Shown here: piece after piece, positions 1 through 9,270 of the stretch | Numbering within the stretch: the stretch's first letter is position 1 | How the letters are laid out: the number at the start of each line of letters is the position of its first letter | From: an uncultured Flavobacteriaceae bacterium | GTDB taxonomy: Bacteria > Bacteroidota > Bacteroidia > Flavobacteriales > Flavobacteriaceae | NCBI GenBank assembly: GCA_947489085.1 | Contig: CANLCJ010000010.1 | Span: 40,455-104,454 of the forward strand | Reading direction: 5' to 3' | Length of the DNA: 64,000 bases | Notes under the pieces: generated by a model | The model's database searches: none | The model's input: the letters and a program-made list of their open reading frames with translations, nothing else | What the model was told of the DNA's origin: nothing | Program-made: the position numbers and the translations under genes

Positions 1-378
1 TTTTTAAACGTAAAATTACCTTATTTAGACGAAGAAAATACAATACGCAGAGCAATAGCCAAACGGTATTTAAGCGAAATAAAAAATGATAAAATTACAT
101 TGCCCTACTGGAACAATACAGAAAATCATGTATTTCATGTAATTGTTTTAAAAGTAGAGCACAGAAAAAAATTCGAGACGTACTTAAAAGAAAATGGTAT
201 AGAAACACTTATATTTTATCCTATTCCGCCGCACAAACAAGCTGCTCTAAAAGCATTTGAACACTTATCTTTTCCAATTACAGAGGCCATACACAACAAA
301 GTAATTAGCATCCCCTTAAATACAGCTATACAAGATAAAGATGTAACATATATAATTAATGTTTTAAACGCCTATTAA
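1..378 (+). CDS. DegT/DnrJ/EryC1/StrS-family sugar aminotransferase, C-terminal part (5' truncated by window edge)
   Basis: The reading frame is open from base 1, so only the last 125 residues of a longer gene are visible. They match the C-terminal domain of PLP-dependent nucleotide-sugar aminotransferases, including a Val-Phe-His-Val segment and the Tyr-Pro-Ile-Pro-Pro-His stretch typical of the family near its end. The catalytic lysine lies off the window. An FdtA-type ketoisomerase lies downstream, so by inference this may be the FdtB/QdtB-type enzyme that aminates a dTDP-3-keto-6-deoxyhexose. The stop overlaps the next start in TAATG. An internal start near base 100 would be wrong, because the homology begins upstream of it. 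Confidence 0.85.
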   Translation, partial: FLNVKLPYLDEENTIRRAIAKRYLSEIKNDKITLPYWNNTENHVFHVIVLKVEHRKKFETYLKENGIETLIFYPIPPHKQAALKAFEHLSFPITEAIHNKVISIPLNTAIQDKDVTYIINVLNAY

Positions 379-947
379 TGAAGTTGCGCTCCAAAATAAA
401 ACACATACTATTTGTAACGCTAAGAAAGCTAAAATACAGCATTTTATCTGATGTTAGGCTTGAAGGTGTAAAGCCAAAGTGTGATGGTCCCGTTTTATTT
501 TCAGGGCAAGGCAAGATAATTATAGGTAAAAATGTACAATTTGGGTATAAACAATCGCCTTTATTTTACAGCCATTACAGTTATGTAGAAGCAAGAACAG
601 CACACTCTACAATAACCATAGGAAAAGACGTTATAATAAATAACAATTGTAATATGGTTGCAATGGTAAGCATCCAAATAAAAGACAATTGTACTATCGG
701 TATTAATTTTTCTGCAATAGATAGCGATTTCCACCATTTAAATCCTAAAGAACGAAATAATGTTGATCCTCCTTCTCAACCCGTTGTAGTAGGTAAAAAC
801 GTGTTTATTGGCAATAATGTAACGTTATTAAAAGGTGTTACCATAGGAGACAATTCGGTTATAGGTAATGGCAGCATAGTAACAAAACCTGTACCAGCAA
901 ATGTGGTAGTGGCAGGTATACCAGCCAAAATAATTAAAACGCTATAA
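378..947 (+). CDS. Hexapeptide-repeat acyltransferase (left-handed beta-helix, WbbJ/maltose acetyltransferase type)
   Basis: The 189-residue protein has isoleucine-rich hexapeptide repeats (residues 44-110 and 136-172) and the common C-terminal turn containing AGIPAKII. A Asp-Ser-Asp-Phe-His-His segment near residues 115-120 carries the likely catalytic histidine. Family knowledge says such trimeric enzymes move an acetyl group from acetyl-CoA to a sugar. In this context it could N-acetylate the amino sugar made by the upstream aminotransferase (an FdtC-like role) or O-acetylate the polysaccharide; the sequence does not decide. It starts in a TAATG overlap with the aminotransferase and ends in another with the next gene, which suggests translational coupling. 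Confidence 0.85.
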   Translation: MKLRSKIKHILFVTLRKLKYSILSDVRLEGVKPKCDGPVLFSGQGKIIIGKNVQFGYKQSPLFYSHYSYVEARTAHSTITIGKDVIINNNCNMVAMVSIQIKDNCTIGINFSAIDSDFHHLNPKERNNVDPPSQPVVVGKNVFIGNNVTLLKGVTIGDNSVIGNGSIVTKPVPANVVVAGIPAKIIKTL

Positions 948-1945
948 TGGATATACTTATCAAGTCATTTAATCGCGTATATTATCTAGATAGATGCTTG
1001 CATAGTATTGCTTTAAACTTAGAAAATTTTGATGGTAATATATTTGTTTTAGACGACGGTACACCAAAAGCTTATTTAAAAGCAATTAAAGAAAAGTATC
1101 CTGAAATTACGATTTTAAAATCGGATAACTACAATATTAAAGCCTCTCTTATCGAGGCCAATAATTACAACTTACCGCAAATAATACCTTCTAAATTATG
1201 GTACGAAAGTGCCGTAAATATATCCGATTATTTTATGGTGTTAGAAGACGATATGTGGTTCACGAAATCTATAGATGCTAAAGACATTGAAGCGAGTTGC
1301 ACAACGCAACAAATGGCTTTATTAAAATTGTTTTGGGTGTCAAATCAATCAGTCGTTGGAAAACCAGAGCAAAAAGTAGGTAGAGCTATTTATACCTATG
1401 TTCCTAAAATTCAGTTTAAATCGTTAAAATTATTTAAATATGTCTATATGAAACACCATAAGGCATGGAGAAAATTAATGACTATTTTAGGGTTGTATTC
1501 GTTTAAAAACGAATTGGAATATTATAGAATATATTCTGTAGCAGGAGCAGTTTTTAAAAAGGATTATTACCGTACTATTTGGAAGCATGCACACGCGTTT
1601 GTAGATGAAAAACAGCAACTTTTCGAAGCTATAAAATACTATAAACATAAAAAAGTTGCATTTGGTAGAACAGCGGAAGAGGTTTTGAAGACGGGGTTTA
1701 TATCATCTGCATTTCCAAAATACAAATATTCCGATTTTTCAATTCACGATTTTAATGCGACTCTAAATGCGTATTGGATGAAAGATTCAACACTATTCTT
1801 AAAAGGATTGGAAGCAGACATAGATAGTATTGAAATTGAGCGTGTTTTAAAGCATTATAAAAAGTCTGAGACATACATTGCGCAATGGAAAGAATGGTCT
1901 CAAACCTTTAAGAAAAAGTTTATAAATATGGGATGTCATATCTAA
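947..1945 (+). CDS. Glycosyltransferase, GT-A fold (family 2-like)
   Basis: The 332-residue soluble protein opens with a short nucleotide-binding strand (ILIKSFNR), followed by Asp-Asp-Gly at 36-38 and a Glu-Asp-Asp at 100-102. The last is in the position of the metal-binding DXD of GT-A enzymes. The rest is not diagnostic. It probably adds one sugar of the surface-polysaccharide repeat unit at the inner membrane. It is joined to both neighbours by TAATG overlaps, so 378-3384 looks like one transcript. Donor and acceptor cannot be told from sequence. Confidence 0.8.
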   Translation: MDILIKSFNRVYYLDRCLHSIALNLENFDGNIFVLDDGTPKAYLKAIKEKYPEITILKSDNYNIKASLIEANNYNLPQIIPSKLWYESAVNISDYFMVLEDDMWFTKSIDAKDIEASCTTQQMALLKLFWVSNQSVVGKPEQKVGRAIYTYVPKIQFKSLKLFKYVYMKHHKAWRKLMTILGLYSFKNELEYYRIYSVAGAVFKKDYYRTIWKHAHAFVDEKQQLFEAIKYYKHKKVAFGRTAEEVLKTGFISSAFPKYKYSDFSIHDFNATLNAYWMKDSTLFLKGLEADIDSIEIERVLKHYKKSETYIAQWKEWSQTFKKKFINMGCHI

Positions 1946-3384
1946 TGAAGCAGACCAGTTTCCATAAAACGATATTTAAAAACACGGGACTATTTGGTGT
2001 CTCTCAATTCGTAAAACTGTTTGTAAGCGTATTTACAAATAAAGCTGCAGCTCTATTTCTAGGGCCTGCAGGTATAGGTGTTATCGGGTTGTTGCAAAAC
2101 GTATTAAATTTAATATTGGCAATTACAAATTTTGGCATATCAGAAAGCAGTGTTAGGGAGGTTGCTTTGATAGATAAAAATGCACAAAAATCTCAAAGAC
2201 TCATAAAAATAATTTATAAATGGGCTTTTGCTACAGGAGTTTTAGGAGCATTTGTTTTTATAGTGTTCTCAAAACAAATAAATACTGTAGTATTTAATGG
2301 AGAAGTAAGTTTATATTGGATACAAATCTTGGGCTTATATTTTATCTTTACATCTTTAACAAGCATAAAATTAGCGGTTTTAAAAGCCAAAAAACAGGTA
2401 GGTGTAATCGTAAAGTTTAATATATGTTTAGCTGTTGTATCTGCAATTACTGCTTGTCTATTTTATTACTTTTTAGGTTTAAAAGGCATAATTCCTACTG
2501 TAATAGCAATAGCTTTTAGTGGTTTCTTAATCAGTAAATATTTATCAAGAACGATAAGAGTTACCGAGCAGGACATATCTTTTAAGCATGCCATTAAAGA
2601 AGGCATGCCAATGGCAAAAATAGGCGTAATGCTATCTTTAAGCGTAGTTTTTGGGCAGTTATGTTTTTATGGAATTAGATGGTATTTAAAAAGTTACCAT
2701 TCAACAGAGATTGTAGGTATTTATCAAGTTAGCAGCAACGTATTAGTAGGTTATATTGGTTTAGTTTTTGTAGCGATGACTAACGATTACTATCCCAGGC
2801 TGTGTAATTACGAGAACGATACCAATAAGTTTAACACTTTGGTAAACGACCAAACAGAACTCGCGTTATTACTAGTAGTGCCAGCAGTAATGGTATTGTA
2901 TCTTATAGCTCCCTTTTTAATAACAGCACTTTATACGGAAGAATTTATAGAAGTATTGGATGTCTTAAAAATAGGTCTGTTTGGGGTGGTACTTAAAGCT
3001 ATTGTTTGGCCAATAGGTTTTATACCATTAATAAAAGGCAATAAACGATTATTTTTAAAGCAAAATTTACTTGGAGATGGTCTTAATATCTTTTTTTCTA
3101 TACTCTTTTTTAAATACTTTGGTTTGTTGGGTTTAGGCTTGGCAATGGTGGGAATGTTTACTATTGCAGGTTGTTATAATTACTATGTGGCGTATAAACT
3201 TTATAATTTTAGATTTAGAGGCGATACAATAAAACTCATGGTAATAGCATTAATTGTTTGTAGTATACCAGTTGTTGTATTATTTATGCAAGAATTTAAT
3301 AATTTTAATACTTATATATGTGCTGTTGCAGTAATTACTATTGCGTATTGCCTTTTCCAGTTAAAATTAAAGCTAAAACTATAG
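1945..3384 (+). CDS. O-antigen/repeat-unit flippase (Wzx-type, MATE/MOP superfamily)
   Basis: A hydrophobic protein of about 479 residues with some 12 predicted membrane spans. The N-terminal TGLFGVSQFVK segment and AAALFLGPAGIGVIGLLQ are typical of Wzx-like O-antigen translocases in Bacteroidota. It would move undecaprenyl-linked repeat units across the inner membrane. I chose the ATG at 1945 over an in-frame ATG at 1933, because 1945 reproduces the TAATG overlap seen at the two preceding junctions; the earlier ATG would add only four residues. It is followed by a 31-bp gap to the ketoisomerase gene. Confidence 0.85.
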   Translation: MKQTSFHKTIFKNTGLFGVSQFVKLFVSVFTNKAAALFLGPAGIGVIGLLQNVLNLILAITNFGISESSVREVALIDKNAQKSQRLIKIIYKWAFATGVLGAFVFIVFSKQINTVVFNGEVSLYWIQILGLYFIFTSLTSIKLAVLKAKKQVGVIVKFNICLAVVSAITACLFYYFLGLKGIIPTVIAIAFSGFLISKYLSRTIRVTEQDISFKHAIKEGMPMAKIGVMLSLSVVFGQLCFYGIRWYLKSYHSTEIVGIYQVSSNVLVGYIGLVFVAMTNDYYPRLCNYENDTNKFNTLVNDQTELALLLVVPAVMVLYLIAPFLITALYTEEFIEVLDVLKIGLFGVVLKAIVWPIGFIPLIKGNKRLFLKQNLLGDGLNIFFSILFFKYFGLLGLGLAMVGMFTIAGCYNYYVAYKLYNFRFRGDTIKLMVIALIVCSIPVVVLFMQEFNNFNTYICAVAVITIAYCLFQLKLKLKL

Positions 3385-3415
3385 TACGGGCTTTTTTACA
3401 TCAATAAAACTAAAT

Positions 3416-3817
3416 ATGGATAATTTTAAAATAATAGAAATACCTAAAATAGAAGACCACAGAGGCAACTTATCTGTAATAGAGGGTAATCTTCTTCCTT
3501 TTGCGTTAAAGCGGGTGTATTACCTATACGATGTGCCGAGTGGAGCCTACAGAGGAGGGCATGCCCATATAGATCAATTGGAGTTTTTAATAGCAATTAG
3601 TGGAAGTTTCGATGTGGTGTTAACAGGTCCTAATGGAGAAAAAAAGAGAATAACCTTAAATAGGCCAGATAAGGGTTTGTTAATTCCTAATATGGTATGG
3701 CGAGAGTTGGAAGGTTTTTCTTCGGGAGCAGTATGCCTAGTTGCCGCATCTGATATTTATAAGGAAGCAGATTATATTCGAGATTTTAAGCAATTTATAA
3801 ATTACAATAGTATTTAG
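3416..3817 (+). CDS. fdtA: FdtA/QdtA-family dTDP-4-oxo-6-deoxyhexose 3,4-ketoisomerase
   Basis: A 133-residue single-cupin protein. The motif RGGHAH at residues 46-51 holds the two histidines used in the sugar 3,4-oxoisomerase family (FdtA/WxcM C-terminal type), and the IPNMVWRELEGF stretch is also typical. The family converts dTDP-4-keto-6-deoxyglucose to a 3-keto sugar, which an aminotransferase then aminates. With the aminotransferase at 1-378 and the acetyltransferase at 378-947, this outlines dTDP-Fuc3NAc or dTDP-Qui3NAc synthesis. Epimer choice (FdtA or QdtA) cannot be read from sequence by eye. The glucose-thymidylyltransferase and dehydratase genes are not in the window. Confidence 0.85.
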   Translation: MDNFKIIEIPKIEDHRGNLSVIEGNLLPFALKRVYYLYDVPSGAYRGGHAHIDQLEFLIAISGSFDVVLTGPNGEKKRITLNRPDKGLLIPNMVWRELEGFSSGAVCLVAASDIYKEADYIRDFKQFINYNSI

Positions 3818-3820
3818 AGA

Positions 3821-4750
3821 TTATATAATAGAAGCTAATTTTCTTGCAATTTTATTTTGACTTATTAAAAAATGGACATAGTCTCTCCAAGACTTATCTT
3901 CGAGTTTGGAGAAGAATTCTTTTCCTAAAGATTTCTCTTCATAAAAAGCAGTAAAATATAAGCCACGTTTTAAATAAGCCTTATTGTAATTTTCGATAAG
4001 TGTAGTTTCGAATTTATATTTTTCTGAAAAAAAATCAAATAACCGTTTCATTTGATTCAATAAGAAATACTGGTCTTTAAAAGATTTTTGATGTGAAAAC
4101 GATGAATCGTGAACTCTATAGATGTGTAGCGACTCATCAATCCTTGCAAAGGCAGTATTTTGCGTTAAATCTACAAGAATAGGGTAATCCTCTATAGTAA
4201 TGTTCATTTTAGAATAAGTATCGAAATCGACATACTTATACAACAGTTCTCTATTAAAACAAATGCCAATCGGGGCAACTCTTCCTGAAAAAATAGATTC
4301 CCTGTATTTATCGACAGTGCAAGTTATGTTAGCTTTATTACTAAAGTAGGCAGTCTTATTTTTATCTTCGAAAAAACTATCGAATCCAGAATCTACAAAT
4401 CCGAGTCTTTTATCAGATCTTAGAACATCAACCATTTTTTGCAAAGCAAATTTACTTTTTAATATATCATCTCCAGCAATATCAAAAACGTAATTGCCCT
4501 TGCATCTATCAAGAGTACTTTTAAAGTTTTTTAAAATCCCAAGTTGCACATCATTCTTCTTAATATGGAATATATTGGGATACCGAGAGGCATATTGGTT
4601 GATTATAGATAAGGTATTGTCTGATGAATTATCGTCACCAACTACAATCTCGTATTTAAAATTAACGTCTTGCTTTAAAATAGAGTCTAAGGTCTCTTTG
4701 ATATAAGCACTACTGTTATATGTAATGAGGTGAACAGAGAGTTCAATCAT
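3821..4750 (-). CDS. Glycosyltransferase family 2
   Basis: The 309-residue protein has a classic GT-A start (SVHLITYNSSAYI), Asp-Asp at 39-40 within VVGDDNSSDNT, and a second acidic motif AGDD at 92-95 corresponding to DXD. The C-terminal half carries a DSSFSHQKS segment common in capsule glycosyltransferases. It is convergent with the ketoisomerase gene, with only three bases between stops, and divergent from the GT4 gene at 4841. It is therefore transcribed apart from the main operon although it belongs to the same locus. Confidence 0.88.
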   Translation of the reverse strand: MIELSVHLITYNSSAYIKETLDSILKQDVNFKYEIVVGDDNSSDNTLSIINQYASRYPNIFHIKKNDVQLGILKNFKSTLDRCKGNYVFDIAGDDILKSKFALQKMVDVLRSDKRLGFVDSGFDSFFEDKNKTAYFSNKANITCTVDKYRESIFSGRVAPIGICFNRELLYKYVDFDTYSKMNITIEDYPILVDLTQNTAFARIDESLHIYRVHDSSFSHQKSFKDQYFLLNQMKRLFDFFSEKYKFETTLIENYNKAYLKRGLYFTAFYEEKSLGKEFFSKLEDKSWRDYVHFLISQNKIARKLASII

Positions 4751-4811
4751 AGTTATAGGTTGAAAAACTAATCAAAAATTGTAATATAGATAAAATATAT
4801 GAAATAAAGAT

Positions 4812-4819
4812 TACATTTG
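4812..4819 (+). promoter_or_regulatory. Candidate -7 promoter box TACATTTG
   Basis: TACATTTG matches the Bacteroidota -7 consensus TAnnTTTG and lies 21 bases before the ATG of the GT4 gene at 4841, in the divergent gap with the gene at 3821-4750. No convincing TTG-type -33 element was found at the usual spacing. Confidence 0.4.
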
Positions 4820-4840
4820 AAGACCAACAATAAATTTTGA

Positions 4841-5941
4841 ATGCAAAAAAAAAAAATTGTTTTAATAGGTTTTCGATTAAATAAAGGTGGGGCAGAAAGA
4901 GTGATGGCTAGTATTTCTAATTATCTGGCATCTCAAAATTTTGATGTACATATTATTATAATATTAGATGATATAGCCTATTCGCATTCGGGAAAAGTGT
5001 TCAACCTTGGCAAACTTAAAAATAAATCTAATGGCTTATCGAATAAGCTAAAAAGATTGATAGCTTTAAATAATTATTTTAAAAAAAATGAGTTTGATGT
5101 TCTTATAGATTTTAGATTTAGAATAAATTTTTTTCAAGAATTTATTTTATCGCGATTTGTATTTAAACTAAAAACCATTTACACGGTACATAGCTCGCAA
5201 TTAAATGTGTACATACCAAAGCATGTGTTTCTAGCAAGTTTGATTTATAAGAAGGCCGACAAAATCGTTGCAATAACACACGCAATGCAAAGTCTAATTG
5301 AGGATAAGTATAACTTTAAAAATGTTACTACAATTTATAACCCAGTTAACTTGGATGCTATTGAGAAATTCAAAGAAGCCTCTGTAGGTTTAAAAGAAGA
5401 GTATGTTATTAGTGCAGGACAATTTGATACTAATGAAAAACAATTTGATAAATTAATTACGACTTACGCAAAGTCTGTTCTGCCAAAGCAGAATGTTGTA
5501 CTGGTTTTATTAGGCCAAGGATCTAATATGCAAAAATTAAAGAATCATGCAAAATCTTGCGGTGTAGAAGATAAGGTCTTGTTTTTAGGGTTTAAGAAAA
5601 ACCCCTATAAATATTTTAAAAACGCAAAATTTTACATCATGTCTAGTATGTACGAAGGCATGCCAATGGTTCTCATAGAAGCATTAGCATCAGGTATTCC
5701 CGTAATTTCCTTTGATTGTCCTACAGGACCAAGTGAAATTATAAGACATGAAGAGAATGGGTTGTTGGTTAAAAATCAAGATTTTAATGCTTTGGTTGCT
5801 AGTGTAAATCGTTTTGCGAACGATAAAAAATTATATAATTATTGTAAAAATAATGCCATTGCCAGTTCTCGTCAATTTTCAATAGATAAAATAGGAATAC
5901 AATGGTTAGACTTAATAAACAGATGTCTTAATTTATTTTGA
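4841..5941 (+). CDS. Glycosyltransferase family 4 (GT-B fold)
   Basis: The 366-residue protein begins with a GGAERV loop (residues 16-21), typical of GT4 enzymes acting on surface polysaccharides. In its C-terminal domain it has the E-x7-E motif (EGMPMVLIEAL, near residue 271) followed by SGIPVISFDCPTGPSEII. It probably uses a nucleotide-sugar donor with retention of configuration. Codons 2-5 sit in an uninterrupted run of twelve A residues (4845-4856), a slippage-prone tract right behind the start codon. The stop overlaps the TTG start of the next gene, so the two are coupled. Confidence 0.9.
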   Translation: MQKKKIVLIGFRLNKGGAERVMASISNYLASQNFDVHIIIILDDIAYSHSGKVFNLGKLKNKSNGLSNKLKRLIALNNYFKKNEFDVLIDFRFRINFFQEFILSRFVFKLKTIYTVHSSQLNVYIPKHVFLASLIYKKADKIVAITHAMQSLIEDKYNFKNVTTIYNPVNLDAIEKFKEASVGLKEEYVISAGQFDTNEKQFDKLITTYAKSVLPKQNVVLVLLGQGSNMQKLKNHAKSCGVEDKVLFLGFKKNPYKYFKNAKFYIMSSMYEGMPMVLIEALASGIPVISFDCPTGPSEIIRHEENGLLVKNQDFNALVASVNRFANDKKLYNYCKNNAIASSRQFSIDKIGIQWLDLINRCLNLF

Positions 5942-7020
5942 AGAAGCTTTTTTACTTAGTACCCGATATAAACCATTCAGGAGGTGTTAACAGAGTATTG
6001 TCTACACGATTAAATTTCTTAGTTAATAAATATGCCTATACGGTTCTTATTTTAAGTTTTAAATCTACAAGTAAACAACCTGTATTTTATGACTTCGACA
6101 CCAAAATTAAAATAACCTACTTAGAAGAAGTACATCATCAATTAAAAAAGCAAAGCAAGTTTGGCTTGTGTTTAAAAATAGTAAGAGATTTTAATCCAAA
6201 TTGTGTTACAATTTGCGACAATGGTTTAAACGCGACACTCTTAGCGATTATACTTGGTAGTAAGTACAATGTGCTATATGAAAGGCATAATAGCAGAACA
6301 ATTAGAGAAAAAACGCTTTTTAATAATATCAAATTAAAAATATCGATTTTACTTTTAGATGTATTTGTTAAAAGAATTTATGCTTTTATAGTCTTAAACG
6401 AAGAAGAAGCGAAATCTTGGCGGTATAAAAATACAATAATAAGATACAATCCATTGTGGAACGATTTGCCGTTAAACACTAAGGTAGAAAAATCTAAAGT
6501 AGTTTTAGCAGTTGGAAGACAAGCCATAGAAAAAGGATACGATTCCCTTTTATCAATCTGGAAAGATGTTGTAAAAGACTATCCAAATTGGCAATTGCAT
6601 ATTTATGGAGCCAAAGACAGTACTCTTGGATTGCCAAACATGGCGAAAGACTTTGGCATTACTAATTCCGTAAAGTTTTTCAACCCGATAAAGGATATTG
6701 AGGCCATTTATACTTCAGGAAGGATATTGTTAAACACTTCTGTTACAGAGGCTTTTGGCTTAACCATTATAGAAGCGATGTCTTACGGATTACCAGTGGT
6801 GGCTTTTAATAACAACGGAGCTAAAAGTTTAATAAAGCACAATTACAACGGTTTTCTAGTAGATTTTAAAAAAACAGACAAATTTGCAATACAACTTAAG
6901 TACCTTATAGCGAATGAAAAAGAATTTGAAAGGTTATCTGTAAATGCTATAAAAAGTATAGATCGCTTCAACCTACATGCAATAATGGAAGATTGGCATA
7001 AACTTTATAAATCCTTATGA
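5938..7020 (+). CDS. Glycosyltransferase family 4 (GT-B fold)
   Basis: A 360-residue GT4 protein with SGGVNRV near residue 14 and a C-terminal EAFGLTIIEAMSYGLPVVAFN motif near residue 270, the E-x7-E donor-binding signature. The start is a TTG whose last bases overlap the TGA stop of the preceding gene (TTGA), and no nearby ATG fits better. With the gene at 4841 it forms a two-gene unit within the polysaccharide locus. Its 3' end overlaps the end of the convergent gene at 7005-7907 by 16 bases. Confidence 0.9.
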   Translation: MKKLFYLVPDINHSGGVNRVLSTRLNFLVNKYAYTVLILSFKSTSKQPVFYDFDTKIKITYLEEVHHQLKKQSKFGLCLKIVRDFNPNCVTICDNGLNATLLAIILGSKYNVLYERHNSRTIREKTLFNNIKLKISILLLDVFVKRIYAFIVLNEEEAKSWRYKNTIIRYNPLWNDLPLNTKVEKSKVVLAVGRQAIEKGYDSLLSIWKDVVKDYPNWQLHIYGAKDSTLGLPNMAKDFGITNSVKFFNPIKDIEAIYTSGRILLNTSVTEAFGLTIIEAMSYGLPVVAFNNNGAKSLIKHNYNGFLVDFKKTDKFAIQLKYLIANEKEFERLSVNAIKSIDRFNLHAIMEDWHKLYKSL

Positions 7021-7907
7021 TTTATATTAAGAGAACATAAAAAGCCAACTTTATAAAAATTAAATAAGAATAGAGAAGGTGAGGGCGACGTTAACTGTTT
7101 CCGCAGCATACTATGAGTGAGTTTAAACAAGTATTTAGTAAGAGTTCTCAATTTTAGTTTTTTTAATCGCATTAAAAAAGATAATATGGTAACAAACTCT
7201 GAAGAGATTTTATTTTTTTGATAGAGCTTAAAAATGTTAATCAAACCTGCTTCTGTTTTATTAATAAATACAGTGTTTAAATCAATATCGTCATGCTCTA
7301 CGGGATTGTTTATATGGCTTACATTTAAATTTAGTGTAAAAGCTTGGTAAGCAAAGAGGGTGTCTTCATGGCCATAACTTTTAATACTAGGATCAAATAA
7401 TATTTTATAAAACGATGTTCTTTTAATCAAGGTATTATTAAACATGAGTGTTTTATAAACATTTTGCTGCCGAGTTGGCACTGTTTTATCTTCAATCCGT
7501 TTACCATATTTCCACCTTAACACTTTCTCCTCTTGTTTTACATGGCAGGGATGTACTCTACCACCATAGATAATTTCTGAAGTTTCATCTATTTGATTAA
7601 TGTAGTTTTTTATGAAATTTTCATCGATTATTTTAGAATCACCATCAATAAATAACAAGTAATCGTATTTAGAAGCTTCAACCAGATTATTTCTATTTGT
7701 ACTAAGGCCTACGTTTTGCTGCGCCGCTATAAATCTAGAATTTTCGAGTGTATTTATCTTTTCATTTTCACTATTACACGAAGCTAAGGAGCCATCATCA
7801 ATACATATAATCTCGAAATCTATATGAGCTCTCTTGGCTTGGTTATTTAATGCTAAGGCTAGAGGAAAAACGTTATAGTTGTATGTAGGGATAAGTATAG
7901 AAAGCAA
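7005..7907 (-). CDS. Glycosyltransferase family 2
   Basis: The 300-residue GT-A protein starts SILIPTYNYNV, has the CIDDGS motif at 35-40 and the FIDGDS motif at 87-91 (DXD equivalent). It is the last recognisable member of the polysaccharide locus and is transcribed alone on the minus strand. Its coding end overlaps the convergent GT4 gene by 16 bases. Sugar specificity is unknown. Confidence 0.88.
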   Translation of the reverse strand: MLSILIPTYNYNVFPLALALNNQAKRAHIDFEIICIDDGSLASCNSENEKINTLENSRFIAAQQNVGLSTNRNNLVEASKYDYLLFIDGDSKIIDENFIKNYINQIDETSEIIYGGRVHPCHVKQEEKVLRWKYGKRIEDKTVPTRQQNVYKTLMFNNTLIKRTSFYKILFDPSIKSYGHEDTLFAYQAFTLNLNVSHINNPVEHDDIDLNTVFINKTEAGLINIFKLYQKNKISSEFVTILSFLMRLKKLKLRTLTKYLFKLTHSMLRKQLTSPSPSLFLFNFYKVGFLCSLNINHKDL

Positions 7908-8282
7908 AATGAAGAAAACGTATTATATAATTTAGTATAGTTGGTTGTAGCAATTATTCAACTAAGGCAAAACTTAAAAATATAAAAAATATTGTGTCTA
8001 GCAGTTACTAATTTGCTTGACTTTAAAATATACTTCGATAAACAACTGCATCGTAAAAGTAGCATTCTTAAATTGTAAAAATACCAGATAGCATTAAATA
8101 GTTTCTATAATTGCTTAAAGTGTACATGTTACCGATAGTATAGCGACTGTAAATTAATACATGGTAAATGTGAAAATGAAATTTATACGTTATTGAATTA
8201 CAGTAAAGTATAAAATACGTACATACTTAGTTTCAAAATTAATGGTTAAGCTAATTTTAATATCGGTTTAAAATACTGGATT
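7908..8282. other. Intergenic region, no gene seen
   Basis: This 375-base AT-rich gap separates the polysaccharide locus from ftsE, both transcribed on the minus strand here. I see no open frame with gene-like composition, no strong hairpin and no recognisable RNA. It probably holds the promoter of the gene at 7005-7907, but no clear TAnnTTTG box stands out. Confidence 0.5.
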
Positions 8283-8966
8283 TTAAGCTTTACGTTGCAC
8301 TACCTCATAAACTTGACTGTCATCACATTTCAGGGTTTTACTAGGGTATTTTAAGAGCAATGCGTAGTCGTGAGTTGCCATAAGTATAGTGTTTCCATTT
8401 TTATTTATATCCTGTAACACTTGCATTACCTCTATACTAGTTTGCGGATCTAGGTTTCCAGTAGGTTCATCTGCTAAAATAAGTTCTGGATTATTTAATA
8501 GAGCCCTAGCAATAGCTACGCGCTGCTGTTCGCCACCTGAGAGCTCATGCGGAAATTTGAAACCCTTAGTTTTCATGCCCACTTTGGTAAGTACCTCCTC
8601 AACACGCGCATTCATCTTATCTTTTTCTTTCCAACCAGTAGCTTTCAATACAAAAAGCAAGTTATCATTAATGGTTCTATCTATCAGCAATTTAAAGTCT
8701 TGAAATACGACACCTAGTTTTCGTCTTAAAAAAGGAATATCTTTTTCTTTTAGAGTTTTAAGATTGTAATCTACAATAGAACCATCGCCCTCTTTAAGCG
8801 GCAAATCTCCATATAGTGTTTTCATGAAACTACTTTTTCCAGTGCCAGTTTTACCAATAAGGTAGACAAATTCACCTTTAAGAATTTCAATATTAACTTT
8901 AGAGAGTACTAAACTTTCACCTTGATAAATAGAGGCTTCTTTAAGTTGTAATATAGTTTCAGACAT
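8283..8966 (-). CDS. ftsE: Cell-division ABC transporter ATP-binding protein FtsE
   Basis: A 227-residue ABC ATPase with Walker [10 protein letters not shown] (38-46), signature LSGGEQQ (142-148), Walker B LILADEP (162-168) and an H-loop ATHD. The short length and [14 protein letters not shown] after the Q-loop are typical of FtsE. With FtsX, FtsE controls peptidoglycan hydrolases at the septum. No ftsX lies beside it; in flavobacteria the two are often unlinked. It is a single gene between two AT-rich gaps. Another lipoprotein-type ABC ATPase is a less likely alternative. Confidence 0.85.
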   Translation of the reverse strand: MSETILQLKEASIYQGESLVLSKVNIEILKGEFVYLIGKTGTGKSSFMKTLYGDLPLKEGDGSIVDYNLKTLKEKDIPFLRRKLGVVFQDFKLLIDRTINDNLLFVLKATGWKEKDKMNARVEEVLTKVGMKTKGFKFPHELSGGEQQRVAIARALLNNPELILADEPTGNLDPQTSIEVMQVLQDINKNGNTILMATHDYALLLKYPSKTLKCDDSQVYEVVQRKA

Positions 8967-9270
8967 AGAAGATTAACTTTCAGCATACAAGTTTAAACTT
9001 TAAACTTTAACGGCGCAAACCAATACCATTATTTTATTGGTATAATTACATAAACGATACTATTTTTATAAAGTGTACAATAAGTTTATTACTGCCTTAT
9101 AAAGCGATTTTTTGTTGAAAACATATAATTACAATTAAATTTTAGCGTTAAACAAAGAGAGCAATAAAAAAGGCGCTATTTAATTTTTAAATAGAATGCG
9201 TATTAGGATTTTTAATAATACTAAAATCTTATATTTATCTCTAAAATGTATCTAACAAACCAAACACTAA
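8967..9270. other. Divergent intergenic region between ftsE and the TPR gene
   Basis: This 304-base gap must hold both divergent promoters. It contains a tandem TAAACTT (8994-9007) with a palindrome AGTTTAAACT (8990-8999), and an inverted repeat ACCAATA/TATTGGT (9019-9025 and 9035-9041). These could be operator-like, but nothing ties them to a known regulator. No small gene was seen. Confidence 0.4.
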
